A stretch of DNA of 64,000 bases from Psychrobacillus sp. OK032 (GCF_900111345.1 NZ_FOGY01000003.1:124001-188000); one strand, 5' to 3'; counted from the first letter of the stretch, positions 15,460 through 25,538 are shown. Notes: generated by a model not told the origin, from the letters alone. Translations and numbers: made by a program.

Positions 15460-18400
15460 TTATTTAATTTTCTTGAATTTCCATTTCTTTGATTTAGTAT
15501 CGTAGTAAGCACCTTCCACAGTAGGTTTTTTACCTTCTGTAATGATAATGAAGTTTTCTTTGAATCCTGTTGTGACTTGCTTCTGTTTACTATCAAGGAA
15601 AGCAATGTCATTCAACTTCAGATCATCTTTAATCTTTGATTTGTTCTTTTCCTTCAATAGCCCTGGTGGTACATGATAATCCAATTGAAGTGTAAATTCA
15701 CCACTCGTAGCAAGTATATTAAAGTTGTTCGCAGGGATAGTGAATGTTCCGTTTACAAGTGTAATCACGACATCTTTGTTAGCTGTGTCGATTTTCTTTG
15801 TAGCTGCTTCTGTGAAACGAATATATACATTTCCAGCATCATGCAGTACAGAACCATCTACAGTAATAACCGCTTTAGAAGTATCTACCTCATCGGCAGT
15901 AATTACTGCTTCACCAGGTTTAATAGATTGAACAGTGACGTTAATCGTTACTGTATTATCTCCATATGTTGCAGTTATTGCTGTTTTTCCAACTGCCTTT
16001 GCAGTTATAACGCCCTTTTCAACAGAAATGATTTTCGTATCAAATCCACTATAAGTTGCTTCTGCCGATACATCTTTCGTTGAAGTAGTACCATCTTGTT
16101 TCGTCGTAGTTTCTATTAATGTAATTTTCTCCGTTTGACCTGATTCTAATTCTACAGATGTTTTATTAGCTTGTAGAGTGTACGTTTCTTTTTCGTTAAA
16201 TTCTACTTGGATTAATACTGGATCGTGATCAGAAGCACGACCGTGAATATCCATATAGTTCGCGTTAATGTGAATCATGTCTACGGCAGTTTTATCTGCT
16301 AAGTTATTTGTCACTAAAATATGGTCTAAAACTTGGTTGTTTCCTTGATAGTAGTAAGAAAAACGTTCACTAGCAGGTACTTTTTCAACCATATTTGTTA
16401 ATATTCCGCCTTTAAGTGCAGCGAGTGTTGGTGTGAATTCGAAGTCATTCATATCACCAGCGACGATTACGTTTAAATCGGGATCTTTTGCTTGGCCAGC
16501 TTTAATGAAGTTATTAATCATCGTTGCTAACTCAATTCGCTCAGCTTCGGATCCTAAAAATGGAGGCTGATGTTTGCCAAATAAAGGCTGATCTCCACCT
16601 TTTGAATTTAAGTGCGCTCCGATCACGACCACTTTTTCGCCTTGGAAATCAAATTGAGCAGCAAGAGGTTTACGTGTATTAGGCTGTGGTAGGTCTAGAA
16701 TACGACCTGGATTTAATGTTAAATTTCCATTTTCATCCCAAGCTGTTTTATCAGTCGAGCTACCTTTTTTTCCATCTACTAATGTGACACGTTCTGGATT
16801 GTACAAGTATCCAACTCGAATATTTCCGCCTGGTTGACCACCGTCTTGATCATACTCAGGTGCAATGTCTGTCCATTTGTATGTTGGACCACCTGCTGAA
16901 ATGATTGCTGCAATTAAGCGTTCATAGCTCGCAGATGCATCTGTATTGCCAGAAGCTGTTGGTCCGTCATTATCTTGAACTTCTACTAATGTAATAATGT
17001 CCGGAGATTTCATATTCTCTACGAATGATTTTGCGATTTTCATTACTTTATCATCCGGCGTATTTTCTTTATTCGTTGAGAAGTTTTCAACATTGTAAGC
17101 AGCTACTGTCAGTTTATCTTCAGTAGGGGTGATATCTGTTATTACATTTGGTTTTTCAACACGAGTAATTGGTGGAAGAGTGGATTCTTCTGCCCATAAC
17201 TTGAAGTTCCCAAAGCCGAAGCCCATTACACCAACAATGTCCTCTGTATAATAGTCACCAGATTTTGCATCATACTTGTCATTATTAATATCTACAACTA
17301 TTCTTTCTGGATTGTAGTCATTAGCTGAAATGTTAATCCCACCTAAAACGTTGAATGTTGTGTTGGTAGAATTGCCTGCTACTACAACGATCTCACCATA
17401 GTCTTGCGGACCAACCACTTTTGCATTTGGAACGGCAATTCGCATTAATTCAACGGATTCCCAAAAATCGATCCCATCTTCTTGAGGATCAAATGAAGTT
17501 AATTGATCATTATCGATGATTTCAGTTGGTGGAAAAATATCTTCACCAATTACTAATGGAGCAGGAAGAGTCTCTGTTCCAGTTTTTGTAGCGGTTGTCG
17601 CACGTATTCTTGTAATTGGTAAATCGTTTGCTTTCATATCCGAATAGCCCTCGTAATACCATTCCTCTACAGAACCTGCAACTGATACTAAATCACCGAC
17701 TTTAAGTCCGTTTGAAGCTTTATTGACAATAATTGCTTCTGAAGTAGTATTGTCATCATCCGGGTTAATGTCTTGAATGACAAAGTTTGCTGAGTTATAC
17801 AAGTGAGTCACGACACCTGTAATATTTTGTACGTTTGCACCTTCATAAGGAGAGAAGTGTCCGTTTCCTTGAATGTCGCGAATAACAAGGTCATTTGACT
17901 TCAATACATTGTACGTAAAAGTGAATACATCAGAAGTAATGTCACTTACAGCAATCGCTTTAATGGTCGTACTTTTTGTTAGTTTAATAGGAGCAGTGTA
18001 TTGTGCACTTTCCAAAGTAGGTGTCGATCCATCTAGCGTGTAATGAATAGCCGCACCTTCAATTGGTGTCATTAATGAAACTTCTGTTCCTTCAGATACG
18101 GTTCCTGGTAGAACATCTGTGTAAACAGCGGGTTTATTGACTTGGTCAAAGCTTTCTAAACCGAGTGTTTTCACTTGATAGGTTGTATCGAATTTGGAAG
18201 CGATACCAGATACATGAACTAAATCGCCATTTTTATACTGTTTCATGAATGTGTCGTAATCTAATCCGTTTCTGTTATCATTTCGAATAATAACAGATTC
18301 CCCATTTTCGTGTGTAGCAGTGAATTCGAATGTTCCAAAATCATTCGATTTTATTAAATTAGAGATAGTGACGTTATTTAACTGAATGCGTTCAGCTTGC

Positions 18401-19188
18401 GTCTCTTCATTTACTCCAGCTGGTATGATTTCTTGGGCTGTTGGAAGAGTATTTCCTGAAGAGATTTTAGTAATTTTTGTTGGTTGGATTTGAAGTTCGC
18501 CACTATATGGACTTACTTTACCTTCAAGTTCTACAAGATCACCAGAATTTACATCTGCTGAAGTAGTGAAAGCATAAATTCCAGCAGATTCATCTTGGAT
18601 GTAGAAACCTTTTCCACCCCAGAATCCAGTGCCTGTTGTTACGGTTCCTTGTACTTTTACTACTTTATTTACATCTGTTATAGCACGAGCCGCAGCAATA
18701 TTATCCATTACTTCTGCTTCTGTAGCTGGAGGGGGCGTTTCGCCTTCTGAAATAATGGTAAATGCACTTGCACCTTTTAAACCTGGCACAGAGAAGTATA
18801 CTTCAAGTGACCCAGTGATCGTTACTTCTGCTTTAAATAAACCTGGATTATCCTTTAAATTTAATGCAGTACGTATTACCCCTGTTGGTAATTGAACTGG
18901 AATAATTTTAGATGCAACTGTTTCATTTGGAGAGTCAGCTAGACCCACATTGGTAGCTACTGTAAATGGCGCTTCTTGATCGTAAGAAGTACCTGAATTT
19001 GCAATACCAACGATAAACCCTTTTACTGTTGCCGTTCCTGTGTTATTTGCGATAGCTTCTCCAACAGTAATTGATTCAGCAGCCAGCGCATTTGGGACAG
19101 TTATAAACGGTAAAAATAATGATAATATTAATAAGAAAGATAGAGCGACCTTACTAAAAGCGTTATTCCAAAAGCTGTCCTTCGACAT
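15460..19188 (-). CDS. Large secreted multidomain nuclease (endonuclease/exonuclease/phosphatase fold)
   Basis: A protein of about 1242 residues with a signal peptide (hydrophobic stretch ending NALAAES). In order, it has an N-terminal DUF6359-like segment; OB-fold nucleic-acid-binding segments of the YhcR type (VVKVQGTVTTGTG...GFYIQDES); a chitobiase-type beta domain (IHYTLDGSTPT); a further OB segment; and a catalytic EEP domain with AAYNVENFS, LVEVQDNDG, VIGAHLNSKGGDQ, VAGDMNDFE and GRASDHDPVLI. A BIG2 immunoglobulin-like domain (KAVGKTAITATYGDNTVTI) and a short basic tail follow. No LPxTG anchor is seen. It should degrade extracellular nucleic acid, for phosphate or nutrient scavenging. 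ATG 19188 is preferred; a GTG at 19197 overlaps the RBS. Confidence 0.88.
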   Translation of the reverse strand: MSKDSFWNNAFSKVALSFLLILSLFLPFITVPNALAAESITVGEAIANNTGTATVKGFIVGIANSGTSYDQEAPFTVATNVGLADSPNETVASKIIPVQLPTGVIRTALNLKDNPGLFKAEVTITGSLEVYFSVPGLKGASAFTIISEGETPPPATEAEVMDNIAAARAITDVNKVVKVQGTVTTGTGFWGGKGFYIQDESAGIYAFTTSADVNSGDLVELEGKVSPYSGELQIQPTKITKISSGNTLPTAQEIIPAGVNEETQAERIQLNNVTISNLIKSNDFGTFEFTATHENGESVIIRNDNRNGLDYDTFMKQYKNGDLVHVSGIASKFDTTYQVKTLGLESFDQVNKPAVYTDVLPGTVSEGTEVSLMTPIEGAAIHYTLDGSTPTLESAQYTAPIKLTKSTTIKAIAVSDITSDVFTFTYNVLKSNDLVIRDIQGNGHFSPYEGANVQNITGVVTHLYNSANFVIQDINPDDDNTTSEAIIVNKASNGLKVGDLVSVAGSVEEWYYEGYSDMKANDLPITRIRATTATKTGTETLPAPLVIGEDIFPPTEIIDNDQLTSFDPQEDGIDFWESVELMRIAVPNAKVVGPQDYGEIVVVAGNSTNTTFNVLGGINISANDYNPERIVVDINNDKYDAKSGDYYTEDIVGVMGFGFGNFKLWAEESTLPPITRVEKPNVITDITPTEDKLTVAAYNVENFSTNKENTPDDKVMKIAKSFVENMKSPDIITLVEVQDNDGPTASGNTDASASYERLIAAIISAGGPTYKWTDIAPEYDQDGGQPGGNIRVGYLYNPERVTLVDGKKGSSTDKTAWDENGNLTLNPGRILDLPQPNTRKPLAAQFDFQGEKVVVIGAHLNSKGGDQPLFGKHQPPFLGSEAERIELATMINNFIKAGQAKDPDLNVIVAGDMNDFEFTPTLAALKGGILTNMVEKVPASERFSYYYQGNNQVLDHILVTNNLADKTAVDMIHINANYMDIHGRASDHDPVLIQVEFNEKETYTLQANKTSVELESGQTEKITLIETTTKQDGTTSTKDVSAEATYSGFDTKIISVEKGVITAKAVGKTAITATYGDNTVTINVTVQSIKPGEAVITADEVDTSKAVITVDGSVLHDAGNVYIRFTEAATKKIDTANKDVVITLVNGTFTIPANNFNILATSGEFTLQLDYHVPPGLLKEKNKSKIKDDLKLNDIAFLDSKQKQVTTGFKENFIIITEGKKPTVEGAYYDTKSKKWKFKKIK

Positions 19189-19439
19189 TCCATCCACTCC
19201 TCGACATATGTTTTGTATTGCCCATAGATTATAGCAAAGGAAAATTACCGTTTTGATAAGTTATTGTAAAATTTTTAATATTTATATAAAAACAGGAAAG
19301 AAGTAATTGAAGAAAAGACTTGTGCTATGAAAATATGATTATAGGGAGGTAGACCCAAAGTTTTAGATACGCAGGGATAAACTTAATTATTGTCGTAAGA
19401 TGGTAGAGTAAATAAAAATATAGATAGTAGGGGAGACAT

Positions 19440-20486
19440 ATGGATACTATGGAACCTAAAAAAATTAGACAAAGAGGAATCGTAATTGGACGACTTCCTG
19501 TTGGAATAAAGAATTGTATTACCGATGTGGATGGTGTGAAAGTTGGACATATAACACTAGATAACCCTTTAGACGAGGGAGAATATGCTTGTACCGGAGT
19601 GACGGCTATTTTGCCCCATGGCGGCAATTTATTTCAACAAAAAGTGGTAGGTGCGAGTTATGTACTGAATGGCTTTGGGAAAACAACTGGTCTTGTACAA
19701 GTGGACGAACTAGGACTGATAGAATCACCAATTATGCTGACGAATACATTTGCAGTTCCAGCAGTTACGCAAGGTACGATTGAGTTTATGTTAGAAAGTA
19801 ATCTTGAGATTGGAGACACTACCGGAACGATTAACTTAGTAGTTGGTGAGTGCAATGATAGTAGGTTAAATTCAATTAGAAAACTACCAATTCAGCCAAA
19901 GCATGCAATAGAGTGTATTCAAAATGCTTCATCGGATGTTTCTGCTGAAGGTGCTGTAGGGGCAGGAAAAGGAATGATTTGTTTTGGATACAAAGGTGGA
20001 ATTGGGTCTTCTTCCCGTGTTGTTGGGGATTATACAATCGGTTGTTTAGTGCTTAGTAATTTTGGTAGACAAGAAGATTTTCAAAGTACTCACTATAAGA
20101 TAGAAGAAAAGACTAATGTTCCAACTTTTCCAAAACCAGCTGATGGTTCTATTATGATTGTGTTGGCAACGGATGCCCCACTTAGTAGTAGACAGCTTAA
20201 GAGGTTGGCAAAAAGATGCGGTATAGGACTTGGAAGAACTGGGAGTCACTTTAGTAACGGTAGTGGAGATGTAGTTATTGCATTTTCTACAGCAAATAAA
20301 GTTGCACACTATGCAGAGGAAAGTGTAGAAACTAGGGTTCAACTGAGGGATGATCATCCGATAATGAATGACCTTTTCCAAGGAGCGGCTGAAGTGACGG
20401 AGGAAGCGATATTAAATTCATTGTCACAAGCGGTAACTACGGAAGGTCGTATGGGAAATATTGCGTATGCTTATCCGTTTGAGTGA
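19440..20486 (+). CDS. P1 (S58) family peptidase, DmpA-like
   Basis: A 348-residue member of the DmpA/P1 N-terminal-nucleophile peptidase family. The N-terminal NCITDVDGVKVGHITL and ACTGVTAILPHGGNL blocks are characteristic, as are GAVGAGKGMICFGYKGGIGSSSRVV and the segment GCLVLSNFGRQ, near which these enzymes self-cleave into alpha and beta chains. Relatives act as aminopeptidases on peptides or beta-peptides. No signal peptide is seen. GGGGAGA precedes the ATG. It stands alone with its own terminator, so context says nothing about its substrate. Confidence 0.88.
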   Translation: MDTMEPKKIRQRGIVIGRLPVGIKNCITDVDGVKVGHITLDNPLDEGEYACTGVTAILPHGGNLFQQKVVGASYVLNGFGKTTGLVQVDELGLIESPIMLTNTFAVPAVTQGTIEFMLESNLEIGDTTGTINLVVGECNDSRLNSIRKLPIQPKHAIECIQNASSDVSAEGAVGAGKGMICFGYKGGIGSSSRVVGDYTIGCLVLSNFGRQEDFQSTHYKIEEKTNVPTFPKPADGSIMIVLATDAPLSSRQLKRLAKRCGIGLGRTGSHFSNGSGDVVIAFSTANKVAHYAEESVETRVQLRDDHPIMNDLFQGAAEVTEEAILNSLSQAVTTEGRMGNIAYAYPFE

Positions 20487-20557
20487 GTATGCGGTCATAA
20501 AATAATTTATACGATCATTAATGGAATCTATCCCGTAATAAAAAGATGGCAATTTAG

Positions 20558-20588
20558 AAAAGGAGGCTGCCCTTGGGCAGCCTTTTCT
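20558..20588 (+). terminator. Terminator after the P1 peptidase gene
   Basis: GGCTGCCC (20565) and GGGCAGCC (20575) form a GC-rich stem with a 2-base loop, flanked by AAAAGG and CCTTTTCTT. From here to 20886 I see no further gene. Confidence 0.85.
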
Positions 20589-20885
20589 TATTAGTAGGGA
20601 AAAAAGTTGATGTTTAGCGATTAGTAAGGGAATGACTTAGCAATGGGAATCAAAGAATTAAGAAGAAATAGCTTTTATAGTTAATTCCTTGACAAATAAA
20701 CTTACGAACTAATACGAAGTTTGATATTCTATAAATGAACCATTATTCACAACAATATAAATTTATAAATTTATCAAAAAGAGCAATAACTCTAACGCCT
20801 GAAGTGTATACAAAAGTTGCGAATCTAATTATAAAGAACACATATCGAACGTTAATGATACGCAGACAAAAAGGGGGACACTTTG

Positions 20886-22952
20886 ATGATTCCAGCAAAA
20901 ACAGATCCCATTTCTACCGCTATGATAAGAGGAAAAGGCATGGAATCCATCGTTGATTGGTTGAATCAGCATCAACAATCGTTCTATATACTTGGCTGGT
21001 GCTATTTTAGTAATCAGAAACAAATGGAAGAGCTTTTTTACCGTACCATTTTAAAAGCCCAAAAGGAATTGCCTCATTTAAAAAATAACACACTATTAGA
21101 AACATGGGTTACATCCATATTCATACATAACTGCCGAGAGCTTTCTCGTAATAGAAGTTTGCAAGTTTTGGAGCAAAGAGAACCACGTCAGGGTGTATTT
21201 AAAGCACTTGATCAATTGCAACAGGACGAGAAAGGAGCGCTGGTTCTTACATATGTACACGGGTTTTCTCAGGAAGAAGCGGCACATCTTCTCCAAGTTT
21301 CAGGGGAAAAGATGAAAGAGCTGTTGCTTTCCGGAATCCAGTCACTTAAAAATGAAATGTGGTCCGGATCAACCTATCATGGTTGTTTGGAGTATCGAAA
21401 GGATTACCTCGATTACTTAGGGCAAACGATGGATCGGTCGAAAAAGATTGATTTAGAGGTACATATATATCATTGTCAAAAATGTCAGGAGGAGCTGGCT
21501 ACCTTTCAGGATGTCATGTCAACCATGTTAAATCTTACAGATAGAATTGAAGATTTGCATATGCCATCAGGTTTCATGGAGAATGTTAGAGAAAGGCTGA
21601 CAGAAAACGAGAAGCACAGACAACAGAGGAACAAGAAACGTAAAAGAGTGGGACTTTTGTTTGCAAGTGTATTCTTATTATTAATTGGTATAGGTTTCTT
21701 TACAGGGACGATTGGTAGCCTCTACTATTCATTCACAGAAGAAGATCTGGAATTGCGTGCCTTTCTACAACAAGACCTTGGTGAGAGACTAAACCTGGAA
21801 GCCGAAAGCGATGGGTTGAAAATTACGATTAAGAGCGCAATTGCTGATGATTTTCAAACACTTGTATTTTATGAAATTGAAGATACAGTTGAAGACAGCC
21901 AATATATGATGAATTATGGTGATGGGGTTTTCGTGGAGAATGAATATGAAATCATGAGCAATACAACATATTATCCGAAATATTATCCTCCTGATCTTGA
22001 ATCGGATGTAAATAATAAAGAAAAGAACGTTTATCAGGGGAAGATGAGTCTGCTGCCACTCACAACTGATAACGGTACCATCAAACTCAAAATTACAAAC
22101 CTTCATAAATTGAGTCGTGATTCCAATGAGCAAGAAGGTTATTTGGGTTATGGGAACATCGAAAATAAAACAGGGGAATGGAGTTTCGAGATACCTGTAA
22201 CAAAAATGCCTTCCACCGAATATGCATTGGATAAAGAAATAGAAATAGAAGGGATTCCGATTCGATTTGATAAATTAATCATTGCCCCAACAGCGACAAC
22301 TATTCAATTTGGTATTAATCATGAACAGCCAGAAAAGCAGATAGGATATCTTAATTTTAACAATATAGAAGTGAATAATAAAAAGGTGAAAGCAGATAAG
22401 TATGGAACCTCTTATTTAAATTTACAGCATGATGTGAATTGGAATACTTTACAAACGCATTTTGACCCTCTTTTTGGAGAAAAACCAAAAGAGGTTAACA
22501 TTCAATTTGAATCTGTTCATTTAACGTTTGAAGACAAAAAAATCATTGAATTGGATGCTACCCAGGAGTATCCTCAAACATTTGAATATGCAGGAAGTAC
22601 AATCTCCATAGACAAGCTGGAAGTTGGACAGTCCACCGATATTGTCATAAGCAATCATGAAGTGGAGAATCGAACATATGAAACGCTCCATTTTAACATG
22701 GTTAATGAGAATGGAGATGTATCTGGTGCAACGGAGATGAATTATGAGGGAGTGCTTGTTGATAAAAACGGGGTAGAATACGATCTGAATCAAACCCCTT
22801 TCTCATATGAAGAAATCGAGCAGCCCCGATATTTCGATACGGTTCAAAGAGCTCGGTACCACGGTGAAAATATGATTCCAGACAAATTGGAGATTTATGG
22901 ATATAATACAACGAGATATTTGAATAATGTTTTAAAGATTTCTTTGGAATAA
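20886..22952 (+). CDS. ECF sigma factor-like / anti-sigma (DUF4179) fusion protein
   Basis: A 688-residue protein joining parts normally encoded separately. Residues about 25-95 (SFYILGWCYFSN...LLETWVTSIFIHNCRELSR) resemble sigma region 2. Residues about 105-155 (ALDQLQQDEKGALVLTYVHGFSQEEAAHLLQVS) resemble region 4 with its helix-turn-helix. Then come a zinc-binding anti-sigma-like motif H-x3-C-x2-C (HIYHCQKC), a basic patch, one membrane helix (about 240-262) and a large external DUF4179-type domain. The RBS GGGGG is 8 bases before ATG 20886. No separate sigma gene is adjacent. It may release a sigma portion by proteolysis, or the sigma part may be degenerate; I cannot decide by eye. Confidence 0.75.
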   Translation: MIPAKTDPISTAMIRGKGMESIVDWLNQHQQSFYILGWCYFSNQKQMEELFYRTILKAQKELPHLKNNTLLETWVTSIFIHNCRELSRNRSLQVLEQREPRQGVFKALDQLQQDEKGALVLTYVHGFSQEEAAHLLQVSGEKMKELLLSGIQSLKNEMWSGSTYHGCLEYRKDYLDYLGQTMDRSKKIDLEVHIYHCQKCQEELATFQDVMSTMLNLTDRIEDLHMPSGFMENVRERLTENEKHRQQRNKKRKRVGLLFASVFLLLIGIGFFTGTIGSLYYSFTEEDLELRAFLQQDLGERLNLEAESDGLKITIKSAIADDFQTLVFYEIEDTVEDSQYMMNYGDGVFVENEYEIMSNTTYYPKYYPPDLESDVNNKEKNVYQGKMSLLPLTTDNGTIKLKITNLHKLSRDSNEQEGYLGYGNIENKTGEWSFEIPVTKMPSTEYALDKEIEIEGIPIRFDKLIIAPTATTIQFGINHEQPEKQIGYLNFNNIEVNNKKVKADKYGTSYLNLQHDVNWNTLQTHFDPLFGEKPKEVNIQFESVHLTFEDKKIIELDATQEYPQTFEYAGSTISIDKLEVGQSTDIVISNHEVENRTYETLHFNMVNENGDVSGATEMNYEGVLVDKNGVEYDLNQTPFSYEEIEQPRYFDTVQRARYHGENMIPDKLEIYGYNTTRYLNNVLKISLE

Positions 22953-23095
22953 CAGGCGAAGGAAAAGAACAATTTTAGTGAAGTCAACAAGTGTGGTAAA
23001 GTTTCGTTGTATTAGAATGAAAATAACGTTTGACGAAATATTCTTGCAATTAATTTAATGTATGTTACGATTTAGATATATTTATAATTAAATAG

Positions 23096-23192
23096 ATGAC
23101 TGCTAGGGGAGCCTATTATAGGCTGAGACACATCTTGGATGTAAACCCTTTGAACCTGATTTAGTTAATACTAGCGGAGGGAAGCAGCTGGA
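23096..23192 (+). ncRNA. TPP riboswitch (THI element)
   Basis: The thiamine-pyrophosphate riboswitch core is clear: CTAGGGGAGCC with its hairpin partner, GGCTGAGACA, then ACCCTTTGAACCTGAT, TTAGTTAATACTAGCGGAGG and GGAAGCA. It precedes a terminator and the five-gene thiamine operon, so high TPP should terminate transcription. Confidence 0.95.
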
Positions 23193-23232
23193 ACCCTACT
23201 TTCGTATATTTAGTTTAATTATGTAGAAAACA

Positions 23233-23264
23233 GCCGCTTTCCGTTTATGGAGAGCGGTTTTTTT
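23233..23264 (+). terminator. Riboswitch expression-platform terminator
   Basis: GCCGCTTTCC (23233) pairs with GGAGAGCGGT (23249), followed by seven T. It lies between the TPP aptamer and tenA, as expected for transcription attenuation. Confidence 0.88.
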
Positions 23265-23383
23265 GTTTTCAAAAATATAGCTATGAAAGGAAAAGGTTGA
23301 AAGAACTCAAATACTGTAGTTATTCATTTATCGAATGTGTAATACCAAAAAATTAGAAAACATTACTTCAGGAGGTAAGGCAT

Positions 23384-24067
23384 ATGTCTTCAACAAAGAA
23401 ATTCAGTGACAGATTATTTGAAAATGCGAAACCAATATGGGCGAAAAATCATCAACATCCATTTGTGCAGGAGTTAGGGAAAGGAATATTAGCAGAAGAA
23501 AAGTTTATTCATTATATGAAACAGGATTATGTCTATCTATTAGACTATTCCAAGCTATTTGCAGTAGGAGTTCAAAAATCACTCGATTTAGAGATGATGA
23601 CTAGCTTTTCAAAAACACTTCACGATACGCTCCATTTTGAAATGGATTTACATCGGACATTTGCTGCAGAATTTGGAATTACAAAAGAGGAATTGGAAGC
23701 TACAAAACCAACTCCTACAAACCTAGCATACACGCGATATATGTTAAACGTTGCTCAAAACGGTTCGCTTGTAGAACTAGTTTCCTGTTTACTCCCTTGC
23801 GCATGGGATTACTGGGAAATCGGGAAATTACTACGTGCACAATATGGGGATAGCTTATCCACTAACAAATATGCAAAATGGATTGAAACGTACGATTCTG
23901 AACAATTTGCAGCGGGTGCAAAGTGGTTAATCGATTTGATGGATACGTTAACGGAAGGAAAACCCGAAAGAGAACTTGCTCTCATCGAAGAACATTTTCA
24001 AATGACATCGAAGTTCGAGTATTTATTTTGGGAAATGAACAATCAACTAGAAGAATGGCCAATTTAA
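23384..24067 (+). CDS. tenA: Thiaminase II (aminopyrimidine aminohydrolase)
   Basis: A 227-residue TenA protein. Typical blocks are HPFVQELGKGIL near residue 26, YMKQDYVYLLDYSKLFA, and LVSCLLPCAWDYWEIGKLL, which carries the nucleophilic cysteine near residue 136; HFQMTSKFEYLFWEMN closes the fold. TenA hydrolyses degraded thiamine pyrimidines to HMP for salvage. GGAGG precedes the ATG. It is the first gene after the TPP riboswitch. The remaining genes (thiW, D, M, E) follow after a repeat element of about 130 bases; I see no typical terminator with a T-run there. Confidence 0.93.
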   Translation: MSSTKKFSDRLFENAKPIWAKNHQHPFVQELGKGILAEEKFIHYMKQDYVYLLDYSKLFAVGVQKSLDLEMMTSFSKTLHDTLHFEMDLHRTFAAEFGITKEELEATKPTPTNLAYTRYMLNVAQNGSLVELVSCLLPCAWDYWEIGKLLRAQYGDSLSTNKYAKWIETYDSEQFAAGAKWLIDLMDTLTEGKPERELALIEEHFQMTSKFEYLFWEMNNQLEEWPI

Positions 24068-24084
24068 CTTGACTCAGCAAAAAA

Positions 24085-24213
24085 ATGGCTGAATAGAGGA
24101 ACTCAGGCGTTGCCCCAAAAGACTTTTGCGGCAACGCCTGAGTGACCAAAATCTTGTTGGCCTAAGCGCAATTCAAAATTTGGACGCATATACGCCGAGG
24201 CGTAATTGATTGA
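24085..24213 (-). repeat. Modular hairpin repeat element, copy in the thiamine operon
   Basis: Reverse-orientation copy of the 3087 element. A perfect 13-bp stem, CTCAGGCGTTGCC (24102) and GGCAACGCCTGAG (24130), encloses a short loop. It is followed by the ACCAAAATCTTGTTGG hairpin, a block shared with copy 1 (GCGCAATTCAAAATTTGGAC in this orientation) and the closing ACGCCGAGGCGT. It separates tenA from thiW inside one operon. Confidence 0.82.
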
Positions 24214-24226
24214 AGGGGTGAAAAGA

Positions 24227-24748
24227 ATGAATAAAACAAGGAAGCTAACATTGACGTCGGTCATTATTGCAATAACGACCATATCTAGCCACATCATTTT
24301 TATACCAGTCGGTTTTGCAAAGGTTTTCCCAATCCAGCATTTCGCAAACGTCCTATTGGCTGTTTTATTAGGTCCATGGTATGCGGTTGGAGGGGCATTA
24401 ATCGTTTCAACTTTACGAAATTTATTGGGCACTGGCTCTATTTTTGCATTTCCAGGAAGTGTAATTGGAGCACTTTTAGCTGGTCTCTTTTATTCGAACA
24501 CAAAAAAACTTGGATATGCATTTGTCGGAGAAGTTATTGGTACTGGTATCCTCGGCGCCATTGCTACATACCCAATAGGCGTCCTCCTCTTTGGAAAAGA
24601 GCTAACACTCTTTGGATTTGTGCCCGCCTTTATGTTTAGTTCGTTTACAGGAGCCTTTTTGGCGTATGGATTGTTAAAAGTGATGATGAAAAACAAAATG
24701 ATGGGAGGATTATTAAATGAAAACGGTGCTTACAATAGCAGGATCTGA
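24227..24748 (+). CDS. thiW: Thiamine-precursor ECF transporter S component ThiW
   Basis: A 173-residue membrane protein with five or six hydrophobic segments. [35 protein letters not shown] and [22 protein letters not shown] are characteristic of ThiW, the substrate-capture subunit thought to bring in the thiazole precursor (HET) through the shared ECF ATPase/T module. Placement beside thiM, which phosphorylates HET, supports this. The start is ATG 24227 with AAGGGGTG upstream. Its 3' end overlaps thiD by 32 bases, indicating translational coupling. Confidence 0.9.
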   Translation: MNKTRKLTLTSVIIAITTISSHIIFIPVGFAKVFPIQHFANVLLAVLLGPWYAVGGALIVSTLRNLLGTGSIFAFPGSVIGALLAGLFYSNTKKLGYAFVGEVIGTGILGAIATYPIGVLLFGKELTLFGFVPAFMFSSFTGAFLAYGLLKVMMKNKMMGGLLNENGAYNSRI

Positions 24749-25523
24749 TTCAGGAGGGGGAGCTGGTATCCAAGCAGATATTAAAGCAATCTCTGCCAAC
24801 GGTGCATTCGGAATGTCCGTCATTACTGCAGTTACAGCCCAAAATACTATAGAGGTACGCTCTGTTCAACAAATTGATTTGAATATTATTCAAGATCAGC
24901 TAGAAGCAGTATTTGACGACATTCGGGTAGATGCAGTGAAAATTGGTATGCTTGGGAATATGGAAACCGTTCATGTAGTGGCGGAAACATTAATGAAATA
25001 TAAACCTAAATTTATAGTCGTCGATCCTGTCATGATTTCAAAAGGTGGTCATAATCTTTTAGAACAATCCGCGGTAGAGGCTTTAAGGAAAGAAATACTA
25101 CCCCTTTCGTCTATTATTACACCAAATATTCCAGAGGCGGAAGTTTTGATAGGAAGAACGTTGCAAACGGAAGAAGAAATGTATAAAGCTTGTGAACAAA
25201 TAATAGAAATGGGTGTCGAAGCTGTATTGATAAAAGGAGGACATTTAATGGGGCCTCCAAATGATCTTTTCTATAATGGAGAGGACTTCCATTGGTTAAA
25301 AGCTAAACGCATTCAGACAAAAAATACACATGGCACAGGTTGCACATTATCTTCTGCAATTGCAGCAAATCTAGCAAATGGTACGACTTTACTTGAAGCA
25401 GTAATATTAGCAAAACAGTATATAACGACTGCCATTACTCATAGTTTACCTTTGGGTTCTGGACACGGGCCAACGCATCATTTTTATGATTTATATGAGA
25501 GCTCAAAAATGGGAATGAAATAG
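24717..25523 (+). CDS. thiD: Hydroxymethylpyrimidine/phosphomethylpyrimidine kinase
   Basis: A 268-residue ribokinase-fold enzyme. It begins [20 protein letters not shown], the family signature, contains [14 protein letters not shown] and ends with the anion-hole and catalytic block [16 protein letters not shown]. It phosphorylates HMP and HMP-P to HMP-PP in the cytosol for ThiE. The start lies inside thiW, with GGGAGG 9 bases upstream. Full length for the family. Confidence 0.95.
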   Translation: MKTVLTIAGSDSGGGAGIQADIKAISANGAFGMSVITAVTAQNTIEVRSVQQIDLNIIQDQLEAVFDDIRVDAVKIGMLGNMETVHVVAETLMKYKPKFIVVDPVMISKGGHNLLEQSAVEALRKEILPLSSIITPNIPEAEVLIGRTLQTEEEMYKACEQIIEMGVEAVLIKGGHLMGPPNDLFYNGEDFHWLKAKRIQTKNTHGTGCTLSSAIAANLANGTTLLEAVILAKQYITTAITHSLPLGSGHGPTHHFYDLYESSKMGMK

Positions 25524-25538
25524 ATAGGAGAAATAATA

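Noticed and set aside
20735-20956. 73-codon plus-strand frame before the sigma/anti-sigma fusion gene
   Set aside because: Overlaps the RBS and start of the fusion gene in another frame, and has no RBS of its own.
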